The notes below the pieces were generated by a model that was not told the DNA's origin, ran no database searches, and was given only the letters and a program-made list of their open reading frames with translations. From contig NC_058513.1 of the NCBI RefSeq assembly GCF_020382885.2, positions 11,743,641-11,807,640 of the forward strand: a DNA stretch of 64,000 nucleotides, read 5' to 3'. Both the position numbers and the translations under genes were made by a program. How positions within the stretch are numbered: position 1 is the first letter of the stretch; every line of letters begins with the position of its first letter. Shown here piece after piece: positions 52,001-64,000 of the stretch. The stretch comes from Scatophagus argus (taxonomy: Eukaryota; Chordata; Actinopteri; Scatophagidae).

Positions 52001-55000
52001 GCCATTCCAACGATGGCTGTCATATGGGTCTCGGTACCAAACACATGGATAGGAATACCTGTGGTCTTCCCTGCACATTAAAAAAAACATAGTTACACTA
52101 CTCAGACTGAAAGGCTTAAAATTAAACGAAATTTGGCATTCATGCTCATATCACCTGTACTTGAAAACAAAAACATCATCTCTCTTTCCAGTTATGTGTG
52201 GTCTAGTAAAGTAATCTGAAAAAAGGGCTTCATCTCACTCACCCACTTCCCCCATCACCCTAAGCCCCTCCTGGTAGTTGGGCCCACCACGTCGAACAAA
52301 GATGGTGACCTCATGCTCTTTCAGCGGACCTTGGAAGTCCTTGATGGCCCTGACAATGCCCTGAGGAGATAGATAGGCAGGTCACCCTTGTAAAACATCT
52401 GTATCGGTGTGTCAGCACTGGCAGAGCTGTCATTGCTAACTTTTCATGATCAGATAAATGCATTATTGTGTTTCACCTTGAATGTGGCTGCCACATTGGT
52501 GAAGTTGGCAATACTCCCCCCGATAATCAGGACCTTCCCTGTAGGAGAAAGAAAGGGAGGTGATAAGTTAAGAACATGTTCAGGACTGAAATCTGACACC
52601 CCAGGAACATAGTTTGGTGACAGCCGTGAAATCTATTGCTGGCAACACGGACGCAGTGAGCAGAGGTTTTGTGACGGAAGGATACTTCCATGCGCGAGAG
52701 TGTCTGGTAACTCCCTCTACCGTCTTTTACCTTTGACCTACTTTTTTGACTCTGCTTGGGGAAACATGTACTACTAGAGTGTTAGCCATACCTACCTTGA
52801 GGATGTTTCTCCCGTGTCATGAGGGAGAGGATGGTTTTAGCGTAGTCGTAGGTCTGCTGTTCACTGGGAGCGCCTGAGTACTCGCCATAGTTGGCCAGCT
52901 CATCCACCCCGCCCAGGTCACAGATGGTGTCGCTGAAATAGAGGGAAGGTAGAGGGTCAAGTACTCTCTCCCGATTTTAGTTACTAAAAAGGCTTGAAAA
53001 CTGTCAGAAACAAACACGGAGTACCTGTAGACTACTGAAGCACCTCCTCCAGCCACCATGGTCCAGATTCTGCCACGAGGGTTCAGCAAGGTCAGCTTCA
53101 GACTGGCCCCACTCTTTGCATCAAGATCAGCGATGTATGCCTCCTACATTGAACATATCATATAGCAGTAATACATTCTGGCTAATGAAATTCAAATTAC
53201 TTGTGCACTTCAGTTGCAGACTAAAGTCACCGTAAGTAGGTATAAGTTAAGGTACCTTTTGAAAGCTTGGGCAGGGACTGCATTTAGCATATTATTTGTT
53301 CTCAGAAGTAAAGGCAACATGTTTTCTACATACCTCAACACAAAATTGTGGTGAATATTAAACATTGTTAGGTATACAGACAAAAGATAAGAGTTACTTC
53401 CTCAAAACACTGAACTTGTAAAAGACCAACCTACTGAAACATGCTGCAGTATTATAACTTAATAGCTCTTACACACATACATAAAAACCTGCTTTATTAT
53501 CCTTCAGATCTCACCTCTGGATACGCTTCCCTGCCGAAGGGTGGTGGAAAGTCCACATCACCCCATTTAGCCTTGCAGATGTAATCTGCCGTGGCATCGA
53601 TCTTAGCTGCCATGTCGAGGACATACACTCCATCTTCGGTGACAACTGGTTAACAAAACAGTTGTGTTTTCCATTAGACAATTTCATTTTTCCACAAATA
53701 CGCTACTTAAGGGTATAAATTTGGTCATTAATGTGCAAAAATTAGTAATCTGTTCCCCATAAATTAATAATGAATCTGGAAGTATTTTATTCATTCTCAT
53801 AAACTGGTAATGCACAAATGGAGCTGTTACGGTAATAAAACACATCCCATCTACCAAAAGTGAAGAATAATGTTGGACTTGAGAGTCCAAAAGTAGGCAT
53901 TTCTATAAATATGCACAGAAAAAAAACATACCTAGAGGGTTGATCTCAAGATAGGTGAAGTACAAGTCCTCATATAAGTTGAAAAGACCCACTATAAAAC
54001 TGGCCAGAACTCTTCAGAAAACACACAAACAGTAGATTAAAACCACCATACAACAGAAGGACAACAAAAGACACAGACAGAGAGCCTCTTGTCTTTGTCA
54101 TGATTAAGAACACATTGGTTATCATTGTATTATATCTAGCAATGACTGGACAAAACAAGGATATGCCCATACTCTTTCTTATCACCAGGAACGTGTGTGA
54201 GGAGCTGCGCTGTGACTTGGTCCTCACTCAGCTTCTCATCCACTGCAACCATCAGCCTCTGGGCCTTGGAGTCCACATCACCCACCTCCACTCCTCCCTC
54301 GTGATGGAAAAGCACATGGTCGCCCTCACGTGTGGCATAAATACACACATAAAACTCCTCCTCCTGGTTGTACCCATAGAGGGCAAATACAAGGATACAC
54401 AAAGACATTTTCACAGATTTAGTTTGCAGTAGAGTGTGCATTCTCACTTAATATTGACAAAAGGCTGACAAGCTGTTTCAATAAAAGTCTCTGGCAACTG
54501 ACCTTTGTGAAACTAAAAAAATAAACCAACTTATCACATGCACGCAGACCTCATTGTCCTGCTGAGGGCATTAATTAATTGTTTCCTTGCTTACCGTGGA
54601 TCTATGGTTAAAGGGTGCACACAAAAACAAAACAAAACCTTGACCTGATTTCAAACCTAAGAAATAGGATGTGGAAAGATGAAACACAAGAAAGTGGCAT
54701 ACATCACCTGTGAGTGTGGAACAAAAGGCTCAATGAGGAAGTTCTTCAGCACACCCTTTGCTTTTCCCACCTACAGAAGACCAACACTTGATATCACAAA
54801 CCACAAGTTTGTAATTCTAACCTGGTTATAGACTTGTAAGTGAATGGCACTACAGAAAATATTTTTCTTGCCCCAAACTAGACAACAAAATTGAGAAGTG
54901 TAAAGGTCAGTGTAAGTGAGTGAGTGAGTGAGTGTAAATGAATCCTAGGCTCCTCCTAATTTTAATTTGCTATGTCATCTTCACACACCCTGTTTTGTTT

Positions 55001-56720
55001 ATGGGTTGGTTTTCATAAGAGCACATACTATTTTTAGTGACAGGAACGTACACAGAATGGCAAATGATAGTACAAAAGCAACAACTAATGGCATGGCTGG
55101 CCTGTTTGGTGTGCGGCATGTGCTTATGTATGTATGGTGGACCAGAATAGACAACCCTCCTCCACTGCATTACATAACCTCTGACATGGAAGAACCAAAC
55201 AAACCTTCTATGCATGACAGGCACATATAGTGGGACTACTGGACTAGGAATTGTAGCTTAAATTCTCTTCAGATGACATATAAAACACAATGTGGCAGTT
55301 GTATGACTTACTACCTGGGTCAGACTATTTGGCTGCATTGCTCTCGTGGTTTATGACATAATTAGTCAGAAGGGACCATGTGATTTCTCCATTTGCCAAG
55401 AATAAATTAACATCTGTTACGGCAATTTCTTGTCTGTCCACTACATGTCCAAAAAAATATATAGTTGCTGGTGAAGTGGTACATTGGCAGAGCTAAGCAT
55501 TGGATATTCATCTGAGCAGATTCTGAGCAAATTAAGTTATGTTATTCTGAATGGGGATACAGATGCAGAAGTGTTAGTTCTTCATTAAAAGATTGTTTGT
55601 TCTTTGTCAGGATGACAAGACAGTCAAGTGACCAATAAAGCCTGCATTCAGGCTGACATTAGACAAAACAAAATGTAGCATTTTTATTTAAACTGGATCA
55701 TCCCACTGACACAGCAGGGGACAAGCACAAAGTGGGGAAAAATACAAGGTCATTAGTGAAAAAAGTTAAACCAACTTTTGCCAAACTCCAAGTATATATT
55801 TGGATCTGTTACTCCAGCTGTACTTCCTGGATCACATTCGATCACCTCAAAAGGTCACACTAGGCTGCTTATTGTCTAAACACTCATTAAGACAAACAGA
55901 GAGATTACAGTCAACTCACTGTGGTCTCTTTCATGAGGTGGGCTGTGAGCCACTCCTGGACTCCCTGCAGGTCGAGGTTGATGCCAACCAGCCCGTGTTT
56001 CCCGCGCCGCTTGATTAGTTGATCTGGCTTTACCACCAGACGCTACAGTGAAAGCAAGTGAAAGAGGGATGAGATCTCAGGTCAAACATGGATAGTTTTT
56101 CATGTAAAAGTATTACTCTCTAGCAAATTTTAGCCACAGTAAACACACATTTAATTATACAGTAGATTAAAAAAAAATGGAGGAAAAAAAATCATCTTAT
56201 TTCCGCAGTATGTTAGTGGTAAGAGCACTCCTTACTCAATCATTCATCCTAGTGTAGTTCAAAATATCAAGATGTGAGGAAATGCTTATCAGGTTGCAAG
56301 GAAATACTTATCAGCATTACAAGTTCAGTACACATTTTCACAAGCACACAAAATCCTAACTAGTCCCTCAGTGCATCTGAAACAGTCACATGCAAAACAT
56401 CACTGCAAAACATGTCCACTGAGTTTCAGTGACCTGCAGCATGTAATAAGCCTCGTGAGTACAATATTTCTTTACCAGCTGAGGAGGAAAAAAAAACTTG
56501 AACCAAGACAGATTTGTATAAGGCGGTTGAGGTTGTGTAGAGTCTCTCGCAGCAGCATTACCTCAGTTAGCAGCCATGGATGGTCCTGTGTGAGACGGTC
56601 CCAGTCAGTCTCTGCAGTGACACTGGCATAGCGGAAGCGGTTCTGCACAGCTGCTGACGTGCAGATATACTTATACAAAAACTCTTTTCCTGTCTGCTCT
56701 GAGATGGCTTTCGCCGACAT
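43089..56720 (-). CDS. acly: ATP-citrate synthase (ATP-citrate lyase)
   Basis: Cytosolic enzyme making acetyl-CoA and oxaloacetate from citrate, CoA and ATP for lipid synthesis and acetylation. Twenty-seven coding exons keep one frame for 1092 residues: 56720-56562, 56042-55920, 54770-54708, 54363-54173, 54011-53932, 53645-53515, 53143-53025, 52932-52796, 52538-52477, 52360-52243, 52070-51916, 51003-50910, 48451-48310, 47839-47671, 47558-47454, 47256-47060, 46880-46799, 46677-46567, 46464-46337, 46243-46150, 45758-45604, 45124-44974, 44849-44706, 44465-44352, 44077-43995, 43343-43267, 43183-43089. It starts [13 protein letters not shown], has the ATP-grasp part first, RTASFSEPR (the phosphorylated Ser site in mammals) in exon 51003-50910, the phosphohistidine motif [14 protein letters not shown] in exon 46464-46337, a citrate-synthase-like C-terminus (MGIGHRVKS), and ends EHMSM. 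The length equals the human form without its 10-residue cassette, plus one. Confidence 0.97.
49925..49954 (-). CDS. acly: Candidate 30-nt cassette exon of acly
   Basis: In the intron between exons 51003-50910 and 48451-48310, a long T-rich tract on the minus strand ends at a CAG acceptor, followed by exactly 30 nt and a GTATGG donor. In the phase set by its neighbours it would insert [10 protein letters not shown] without a frame change. Human ACLY has an alternatively used 10-residue segment at about this place, but the residues here do not resemble it. A second site (50603-50614, with an excellent GTAAGTG donor) could add four residues. Confidence 0.4.
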
Positions 56721-59160
56721 GGCACCGCTGGATAGCACAGGACCTTTGGAGGGATGCAGACCAGCAGTTAATTTCACAGACACTTCCAACATCATGTATG
56801 TGCTGATGGATAAAACAACAAATGAAAACTAAGCCCAGAAGCGTTTTGAGGAATTATTAAACAGGTCAAGCCAATTTTCAACAAAGATGGGGGCTGCTAT
56901 CAAACTCTGATGGAAATGTATGCACACTGTATGTTGTAATTTAATGTGCCTGGCTGTATTATTCATGGCATTGCATACCTGTCAAACTATTATAAATGCT
57001 GGAAAATTAATGCAGATTTTGTACACATGCCATGTGAGACACTAGGTATAAGTGACTGATTAAATGTGCTATAATTTAATAATTTAACAGTCATATAGAA
57101 ATATTTTACAAAATCAGACTCCCTAGCCTAATTTAATGGGCCACATTACGGCTAGCTTGATAAAACAAATTCATGTAAAGTGGTCTTCTAAAGCTTACTG
57201 ATTGCACTTATCTATGTTTGAAATTTCCAGAGAGACAAAAGTCCTTTTCTACAAACTGTACCATAACTGAGATAAACTGTTAAAATATTCCCTATCTGGT
57301 GAATGGCCACATATTTATTTGATATGCTTGACTGTCAATGAAGGCAAACTACCAAGATGAAAAACAGGCCTAGAGAAAGTTTCAGACTAAATGACAGAAA
57401 GACTATTCCATGCATTGGAGCTCAGCACTGCGCAAGCCAATATCCTTTGGGCATAATAATAAATCCTATGTTCACCAACTCACCACAGTAAATCTCTACT
57501 TAGTTTGTTAAAAATATCCATAAAGTACAGCACAGTGGTTTTGATATACTACTATCAAACCCTTTAATTCTATGATACAATAAGCCAAAAGGATTCATGT
57601 TTAAAGTTCCTCCGCTACATCTCCACAAAAAACATTGTCTGGAAAAGAAAGAAAGCCTTGCGATTTCAAAGGTAGTGTATCTGAGGAAAGGGATCAGACT
57701 ATGTGAAGGCAACAGGTTGCACTGATGGTCTTCACATTCCTGTTTCAAACATCACTGCATGTTGCCAAACCTGCTCGGCCAACCCTCTAACGCAAAGCAT
57801 GCCCCCAACTGACACCAACATACTCATGCACTTGTAGGTCACACTTCCTTTGGCCTTGTGCCTACAGTTTACCCAACTGGTGAGTGGAAAAGACTACACT
57901 AGTCAGCGAAGTACCTAATACCACCACTACCTACACTACAAACCAAACAGTGATAAGAAGTGAGTTTTGATAACACTTATCCTATCTCATCTGTTTAACT
58001 GATTAGATTTTATGGCGGTATTACCTCAGCTTCTGAAATGCAAGCAATAGCTCTGCGGTGGCTTATTCAGCGTCAGCTGCAGCACTTCAACCCAGAAAGT
58101 CTGTAAGATGTCTGGTGCGTAACGAGGAGGATTTAGCTTAGCAGGCTATCCTGTCATGCTTTCAGGGGCAGATGTCCCAGTATTTAGCTTGCTATAATCC
58201 ACAGGTCCAGTCCATTGTTTGAAGTCATAAAGCCGTGAAATTTGTGTCACTATACAGACTCCTGAGATGCAGCAGCATCAGAGGCCAGCGGGAGGGGTGG
58301 TACATTGACTCAGACACAGCTGCAGTTTGATGAGCCAGGCAATACTACAGCATCACTTTTCCCGTGCAAACCAGCGTGCTACATCATGCGCGTCGGGCCA
58401 ATACAAGTGAATGAAGCTCCTGTACCAATCACCACACCCACTCCCACAGAAGTGTAGCCCAATCTAGCTAGCCAAGCAAGTTCAATAAGTTTAGCTGGGT
58501 TCGCAATGTGTAAATAATGATCTTTTAGGGTAGACTGATGTAGTAGGTACAGCAAAACCTACAGAGTGAGACACACGAAGGAGAATAAACTTGCCAAGGC
58601 ACGGAGACCTGTCTGTCATGTTATGTAAGTTGGCCTGCTTTTGTCATTAAAAAGGCGAGTGTTAGTATTTAAATGTCAATTTTGCGAACGAACTCTATTT
58701 TACAGCTTAGAAAAACAACATAGCACAGCTGTATCTTCTCTGTCTCTAGCACAATGACAGCGACTGCACTTTTGTCAAGACAGCCCTCCCAGCATCTCAC
58801 ATCCGCTAACCTGAAGTCCAGAGTGACTACTGCTAACTGCCGTTGCCTTACACTGCTGCAGGCAGCCGCTAGCTAACCGGTAATAAAACCAACTTACGTT
58901 AGGTGTTTAAAAAAGAATTAAGCACAAACGGTCACCTTGTCAATGAAAGTAGAACCTCCCTGAAGTACAGGAATCGTATCCTGGTCAAAAAAGACAATGC
59001 TAAAGAGTCACTTGTTCTCCAGGAGGAGTCTTCCCCTGCCAGTTGCCACCTCACTCTCGTCCTGTCGCACCATAATCTGACGACCGATTGCACGTCGATA
59101 ACGGCGCCTGATTGGTTTAAACGCCGTCACGTGGTGATGTCAGTTACACCCACAGCTTTA
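56721..59160. promoter_or_regulatory. acly 5' UTR, first intron and promoter region
   Basis: A non-coding 5' UTR part precedes the ATG; a CCAAAG acceptor at 56744 gives a possible border at 56743. An untranslated first exon is expected farther up, perhaps in 58000-59100, where no coding sequence was found, but it cannot be placed by eye. This stretch also separates acly from the dnajc7 3' end. Confidence 0.4.
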
Positions 59161-59589
59161 TAATAAGAACCATTAATAACTCACCATTAGCTGTAAAATC
59201 TGAGATCAACGTTTGACAAAAATTGCTTATGAATAACAGCAGAATTTCCTTTTTTGAGCTTCACTTCGGTTCATTAAAAGAAATGCTTAATTGCATGAAG
59301 GAACGTCAAAAACCACGTGCTCTAAACCCATTGCTGGATTTAATTCGATCACACAGCAATCTACAAACTGAGGTACAGGCTGTACTCAAATCCTCGAATT
59401 AAGTAAAAGACTAATACCATAGTCTAACAGCATTGATACAAAACTTAACTGGATTTTAAGTATCATTAAAAAAAACCCATCAGAATTAAAACTACCCATG
59501 CCTTTTCAAACCCTCATAAATGTTGACTATAATAATAATGATTTAGCAGAATGTCCAAACAGGAAGTGGAGCCAAGTTTAGCAGAGTTT

Positions 59590-61148
59590 ATAGTTTATTG
59601 CAATGGACAGTTTACTCTATAACAATGCATCGTGTTTCTGCATGAAAACTGTGTATTAAATCTTTAGCTGAAAAATAGTATCTGGCCATCAATTTAATGC
59701 AGTGAAGTAAAAAGTAGTATCTTCCTCTAAAAAGTAAACCCCCCAAAGTCTACTTTTGTACTCATACTACATGGGTACATGTACTTAATAATGGAATCTG
59801 AAAAAAGGATTATAGCAAATCGCTCCATAAATGAATAAGTCCAACAATACAGTAAAAGATGAGCCTTTATTTTCGCAATACGAAATGCATGTCTTGTTAA
59901 TACTTTGACAGTTCTTAAAAATGATACATGGATCAGTGACACAAATATTAACAACAGAAGCTTCCAACCTACTATCGGTGCCCCTTAGAACAGGTTGAAC
60001 AAGGAGGGCAAGGGCTGTACTGATGAAACATGCATGACAGGAAAATGTGGATGACACCTGGGTGAGATTGATGAGTTCATGAAAAAGACACTTAAGTCTT
60101 TCATGCTTGAAAGGAATGAAGTGCTCACTTTCGGTTTCGTTCTAGGGCCATTAATGAAGGTTTTCCTATGAAAGAGTAAAAAAAAAACAAACAAAAAAAC
60201 AAGCTACACATAACTGTTGTCTTTTGCAAACAGGGTGTGACTTGCTCTGCAGGTTTTTATTTAGGTTTTACGCAAACAAGGTTAACTGATCTGCTCGTTT
60301 TTGTAAGGCACCACTTGAATTTGAATGGAAAAACAGGGAAGATGTCTGGCTGATGCTTTTAACTTAAGTCAATCTGAATGTTTTCGTCAACTGATCACAA
60401 TGAGGAAGATATGGAAAACATTTACAAATGAGTCTGGCATTCTGCTGTATACAGGTTAGAATATACAGTACAATAAATATAAATAGACCAAGGGAAGACT
60501 TAAGAAATATTTAGGGAAAAAAAAACGATTTACATTCGAGTTAAATATACAATGCAGCACAAAGAAAAGGACAAAAAAAGACCCTGCAAGTTGATTTTAT
60601 TTGGCAAGTGAGCCAATAAAACCTGGACACACACCTGCAAGAGAAGTGCTGTCCTTCACCAGCTGTCCTGAGGTCAGTTTTGACATTGAACTTCCACAGT
60701 ATTATTATACATTGACTCTTGCTCTACAGAGACATGCTATCCCAGGAGAATCTTAAAACCTATACCACATTTTGTGATCTAAAACTAATCAGCCATGATG
60801 CCCAAATGTCCATTGCGTTTCTTACTACTGTTCACCATTATGGAGGTTGATTTTGGCAATAGGGATATGCTCCAATCAGCTAATCCAAACCTCTTAAAAA
60901 GATTTCTTAAACACTTTATTTACAACATCAATCTATAACTAAAGCCTCTGATTTATTTGTCCCAGTGCTTGTTAGCATCAATGCATGGGAGTAAATTTAG
61001 GAGTGAATGCAATTATCAAAATCCTTTTGGAAAGAACAGTGGGAGATTTTTGCAAGACACTCAACAGAATGAGTATCAGGAGGTAACTGTTGAGTCCAAC
61101 TTCTTTTTGTCCACTGTAGGGCTGCATTTTCCCACATGCTCCTCTGTT
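59590..61148 (-). other. Probable dnajc7 3' UTR
   Basis: Downstream of the dnajc7 TAA (61149-61151) on the minus strand. Minus-strand AATAAA signals at 59866-59871 and 59594-59599 would give 3' UTRs of about 1.3 and 1.55 kb. No other exon was recognised. Ordinary AT-rich sequence. Confidence 0.5.
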
Positions 61149-63897
61149 TTAGCCAAATTGGAAAAAGAAATTTCCAGGTCCAGAATCTAGGGGGGAAAAA
61201 AAGAGTTAGTTAACAGGAAGTCCTTTCTCTGATTGAGTCTTTCATGCTTCAGTGAAGTTAAGGTTGTCTAAACAAGGAAAAACAAACCTGGGCTCGAATC
61301 AAAACTGAATCCTCCACCATGGCCACCAAAGAAAGCCCTGAAGATGTTGTTTGCATCAAAATCTAAGAAAAAAAAAAAAGAAAAGCAAAATACGGCAAGA
61401 TCAGCTGGTAGAACAAGACATAAAAACGTGACATAAATGACTCAACTAAACACAGTATGGAGGAAAATTTAACTACTTTATATACTATTGGGCAATTTTA
61501 GCTACAAAAGCACAGATGCTCTCAGTGACATTAACGATGACTCTGTTGGAATACGTTGTTTTATAATGTATTCCTTTAAGATAGAAAGTGCAAAAAGCAG
61601 ATGGGAACACAGATAACATTTTTATCATACCTCCAATGACCAGTAGGTTAAATGTAAATCTTCTCAAAGAAAAGAAAAAAGAAACAACAAGCAAACAGAC
61701 AAACAAAAACAAACTAAACTAAAAACACATACCTCCACCATCAAAGCAGCCGTCATCATCCAGATCATGTCCATTGTCATAACGAATCTTCTTTTTTGGG
61801 TCGGAGAGGACAGTGAAGGCCTCACCCACCTCCTTGAACTTTTTTTCCTCCTCCTTTTGTACCTCAGGAGTGGCAGCACTGTGGCGGTCTGCAAAATAGT
61901 GATACGATACAAAACAGAGAAGATATATAACCATAATTCATAATCAAGGTCTGCATCTTCCTGTGTAAACACCAAGAGTGCTACCTGGGTGGTGCATGAG
62001 GGCCCGTTTGCGATAGGCCTTTTTTATCTCGTCCTCAGTGGCATTCTTCCCAACCCCCAGCACCTTGTAGTAATCTTTCCTCTTGCTCTTTTTCAGTTCT
62101 AGTTGTGCTGTCTTTAGTAGGTGCTTGTGGTCTAGAGAGACAAAATGAAAATCAAGCCATGTGAGTGAGTGAAAACCTCACCATTTAAAATGTACCTTCA
62201 GCAAAACACAAGACAGTAGCTTACCTGTTGTTTTCTCTGTCTGGTAAACTTTTTCATAGTCCCGAACTGCCTCCTCATACTGCTCTGTGTCCATGTAACT
62301 ACAGGCCAAACAAAGTCATTCAGAAACTGCACAGTGCTGAACAACAAAACACATAACTGAGGGGAAAAAAAAGAGTGCTCATAGCATACCACTGAGCTCT
62401 TCTTAAGTAGGCCTTGATGTACGTGTCGTCTAGTTTGATTGCACTGGTGCAGTCATCAATGGCTTGATTAAGTTTATTCAGCTGTTGAGGAGGAATAAGA
62501 CAATATTGGTGAACTAATCGGAGATGAAGAGATGGAGCATCAAGAAAGGTTGCTATTTTAGGCAAATACTGGGACAGCAATTTAAACTAAATGCCAAATG
62601 AACACCAAAACATAAGTCAACTTGTTGCATCTCACCTTTACTCCTGCCGTGGCTCTGTTGCAGTAGAGTTTAGCATTGGTCTTGATGTTGTTGGGGTCTA
62701 TCGTCAGGGCCTCGGTGTATAGCTGGTAGGCAGCTTCATAATTGTAGTTCTTGAATGCCTGGTTGCCCTCCTCTTTTTTGGCTTTTAAGGCTTTGGCATT
62801 CTGGTTTGGAAAGAACAAATCCCCTTGTTTCTTTCAAAATTCATCATGTGAATTCTAGGACCAGACATTCTTTAGTCCGTTTCTTTACTGTGGGAGTCAA
62901 AAAAAACTTACACGACTTACACTGTAAGTAACACGAAGTACACAAGTGACACCTACTGGACCAATTAATGTCCACCATACACTTAGCTCTAGAAATGGTG
63001 CCTACACATACATAGAATATTAATAATTATTCTAATAAACAACTAGTATTTCTGGTGCTGAGGGCAGCATAATTAAAACAACTTGTCAACTAATTGCACA
63101 CATCCCTATGAAAGTCATGAACAAAGCTGATTTTTTGGGGGGATAAATTATGAAACTGGTGTTCTTTACATCAACATTTACTTATTAGTGGTCTTCTTTG
63201 TTGCCTCTGAGAACACACAGCTAAGATTTATTGCGCTTTACCACCACCACTTGTGAATTGAGGACAGAAGCATATACACCTAGATGCATGCATGCCATCC
63301 ATTCAAATAAAACCTGAACCCACTTTTATAAATATCACTCCATAAGCATTTGTGTTACATAAGAGAATTTTAGATACTTTTAGAAATTAAAAAATAAAAT
63401 GAAATAAAAAATTCTGTTAAGACATTTGCTGATCAACTGGTCAACCATGCATCTGTTTTATTTCTTTTTTTCCAATTAAATCAGGATGAAGGACAAAATG
63501 ACAATCTTACCCTACAGGCAAGCCGGGCCTTTTCGTGGTCAGGTGCCATGCGCAGAGCCTGGACAAAGAACTGTACAGCTTTATCAATGCAGTCCTCATA
63601 GTAGAGACACAGGCCTCGAACGTAGAGCGCGTCTGCATTTGTGGAATCCAGTCGCAGGATATCACTGTGAAACAAAATTTTGTTAAAAAAGATATGCAAT
63701 AAACAATTTGTGAAAATCAATTCCACACTCATAAGTGCAAAGCTACTTAAGTACATCCTGTACTCTTATTGTTCCTACCTTGCTACAGACTGGGCTTCAG
63801 CGTAGCGTCCCAGCAGAGCCAGACACTCAGCCTTAAGGATTTTGAAGCGGTGACAGGCAGAAGCCACAGCTAAGGCCCGATCCATACAGAACACCAC
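61149..63897 (-). CDS. dnajc7: DnaJ homologue subfamily C member 7 (TPR2), 5' partial
   Basis: Co-chaperone that passes substrates between HSP90 and HSP70 through TPR repeats and a J domain. Nine coding exons seen in transcription order (63897-63779, 63664-63511, 62800-62636, 62481-62390, 62298-62225, 62131-61985, 61888-61733, 61362-61288, 61186-61149) keep one frame for 339 residues, the C-terminal two thirds of a protein near 494 residues in human. Seen: TPR segments ([72 protein letters not shown]), then the J domain [12 protein letters not shown] with the HPD motif, whose Asp codon is split across the 61985/61888 intron, then [10 protein letters not shown], a Gly/Phe-rich segment ([12 protein letters not shown]), and the end [10 protein letters not shown]. 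The first TPR exons lie beyond the window. J domain, TPRs and tail all agree with DNAJC7. Confidence 0.97.
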
Positions 63898-64000
63898 CTG
63901 AATTGAGACAAAAGACAAATACTAATGTAAATTTCCAGACAAACAAGGTGTTTGCATGTAGTAAACATTAAACAGAGGGTTTCTGTAAATAGGCTGTCAG
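63898..64000. other. dnajc7 intron, continuing past the window
   Basis: Lies upstream (minus strand) of the TTCAG acceptor before exon 63897-63779. No exon was seen; the 5' TPR exons and promoter must be outside. Confidence 0.8.

Noticed and set aside
54910..54936. Short GTGA tandem run in an acly intron
   Set aside because: Only about five units; an ordinary microsatellite with no link to a splice site.
1..64000. tRNA, rRNA, CRISPR, operon-like or phage features
   Set aside because: No box-like promoters, cloverleafs, direct-repeat arrays or bacterial genes were recognised; the window is intron-rich vertebrate DNA.

Overview
The window reads as vertebrate genomic DNA from a ray-finned fish, probably a spiny-rayed teleost. 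The evidence is short GT-AG introns, seven recognisable vertebrate genes, and degraded repeats of kinds common in teleost genomes: a Tx1/L1-like LINE, a Rex1/L2-like LINE 3' end, a hAT-type MITE and dispersed repeats. The species cannot be named. No rRNA, tRNA, CRISPR or prokaryotic feature was recognised. Exon borders were set by hand from splice signals, reading-frame continuity and remembered family proteins; no alignment or search was run.

Layout: adam11 (+, 5' end outside the window, coding exons 2991-15141); p3h4/SC65 (-, 19058-22448); fkbp10 (+, 23508-28967); nt5c3b (-, 29949-33819); a broken LINE (-, about 34469-36466); klhl11 (-, 38194-40787); acly (-, 43089-56720); dnajc7 (-, 61149-63897, 5' end outside the window). 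The p3h4-to-dnajc7 part follows human 17q21.2 (P3H4, FKBP10, NT5C3B, KLHL11, ACLY, DNAJC7), but no KLHL10, TTC25/ODAD4 or CNP is seen in the matching gaps. adam11 sits elsewhere on 17q21 in human, so its position here marks a fish-specific arrangement.

By function, p3h4 and fkbp10 form a head-to-head pair separated by about 1.06 kb, and both products act in the endoplasmic reticulum on collagen maturation (lysyl hydroxylation and folding), so shared promoter control is plausible. fkbp10 and nt5c3b converge tail to tail. acly makes cytosolic acetyl-CoA; nt5c3b is a pyrimidine/m7G 5'-nucleotidase of the HAD family; klhl11 is a BTB-Kelch ubiquitin ligase adaptor; dnajc7 is a TPR/J-domain co-chaperone; adam11 is a protease-dead ADAM of neurons.

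Points worth a second look: an unassigned minus-strand terminal-exon-like ORF at 17785-17875; a near-perfect 26-bp-arm palindrome at 15581-15643; a roughly 400-nt pyrimidine-rich tract filling one adam11 intron; a candidate 30-nt acly cassette exon; a coding exon 1 of nt5c3b that holds only the ATG; and the regular 190/146-nt exon pairs of fkbp10. I found no clear new multi-gene system.
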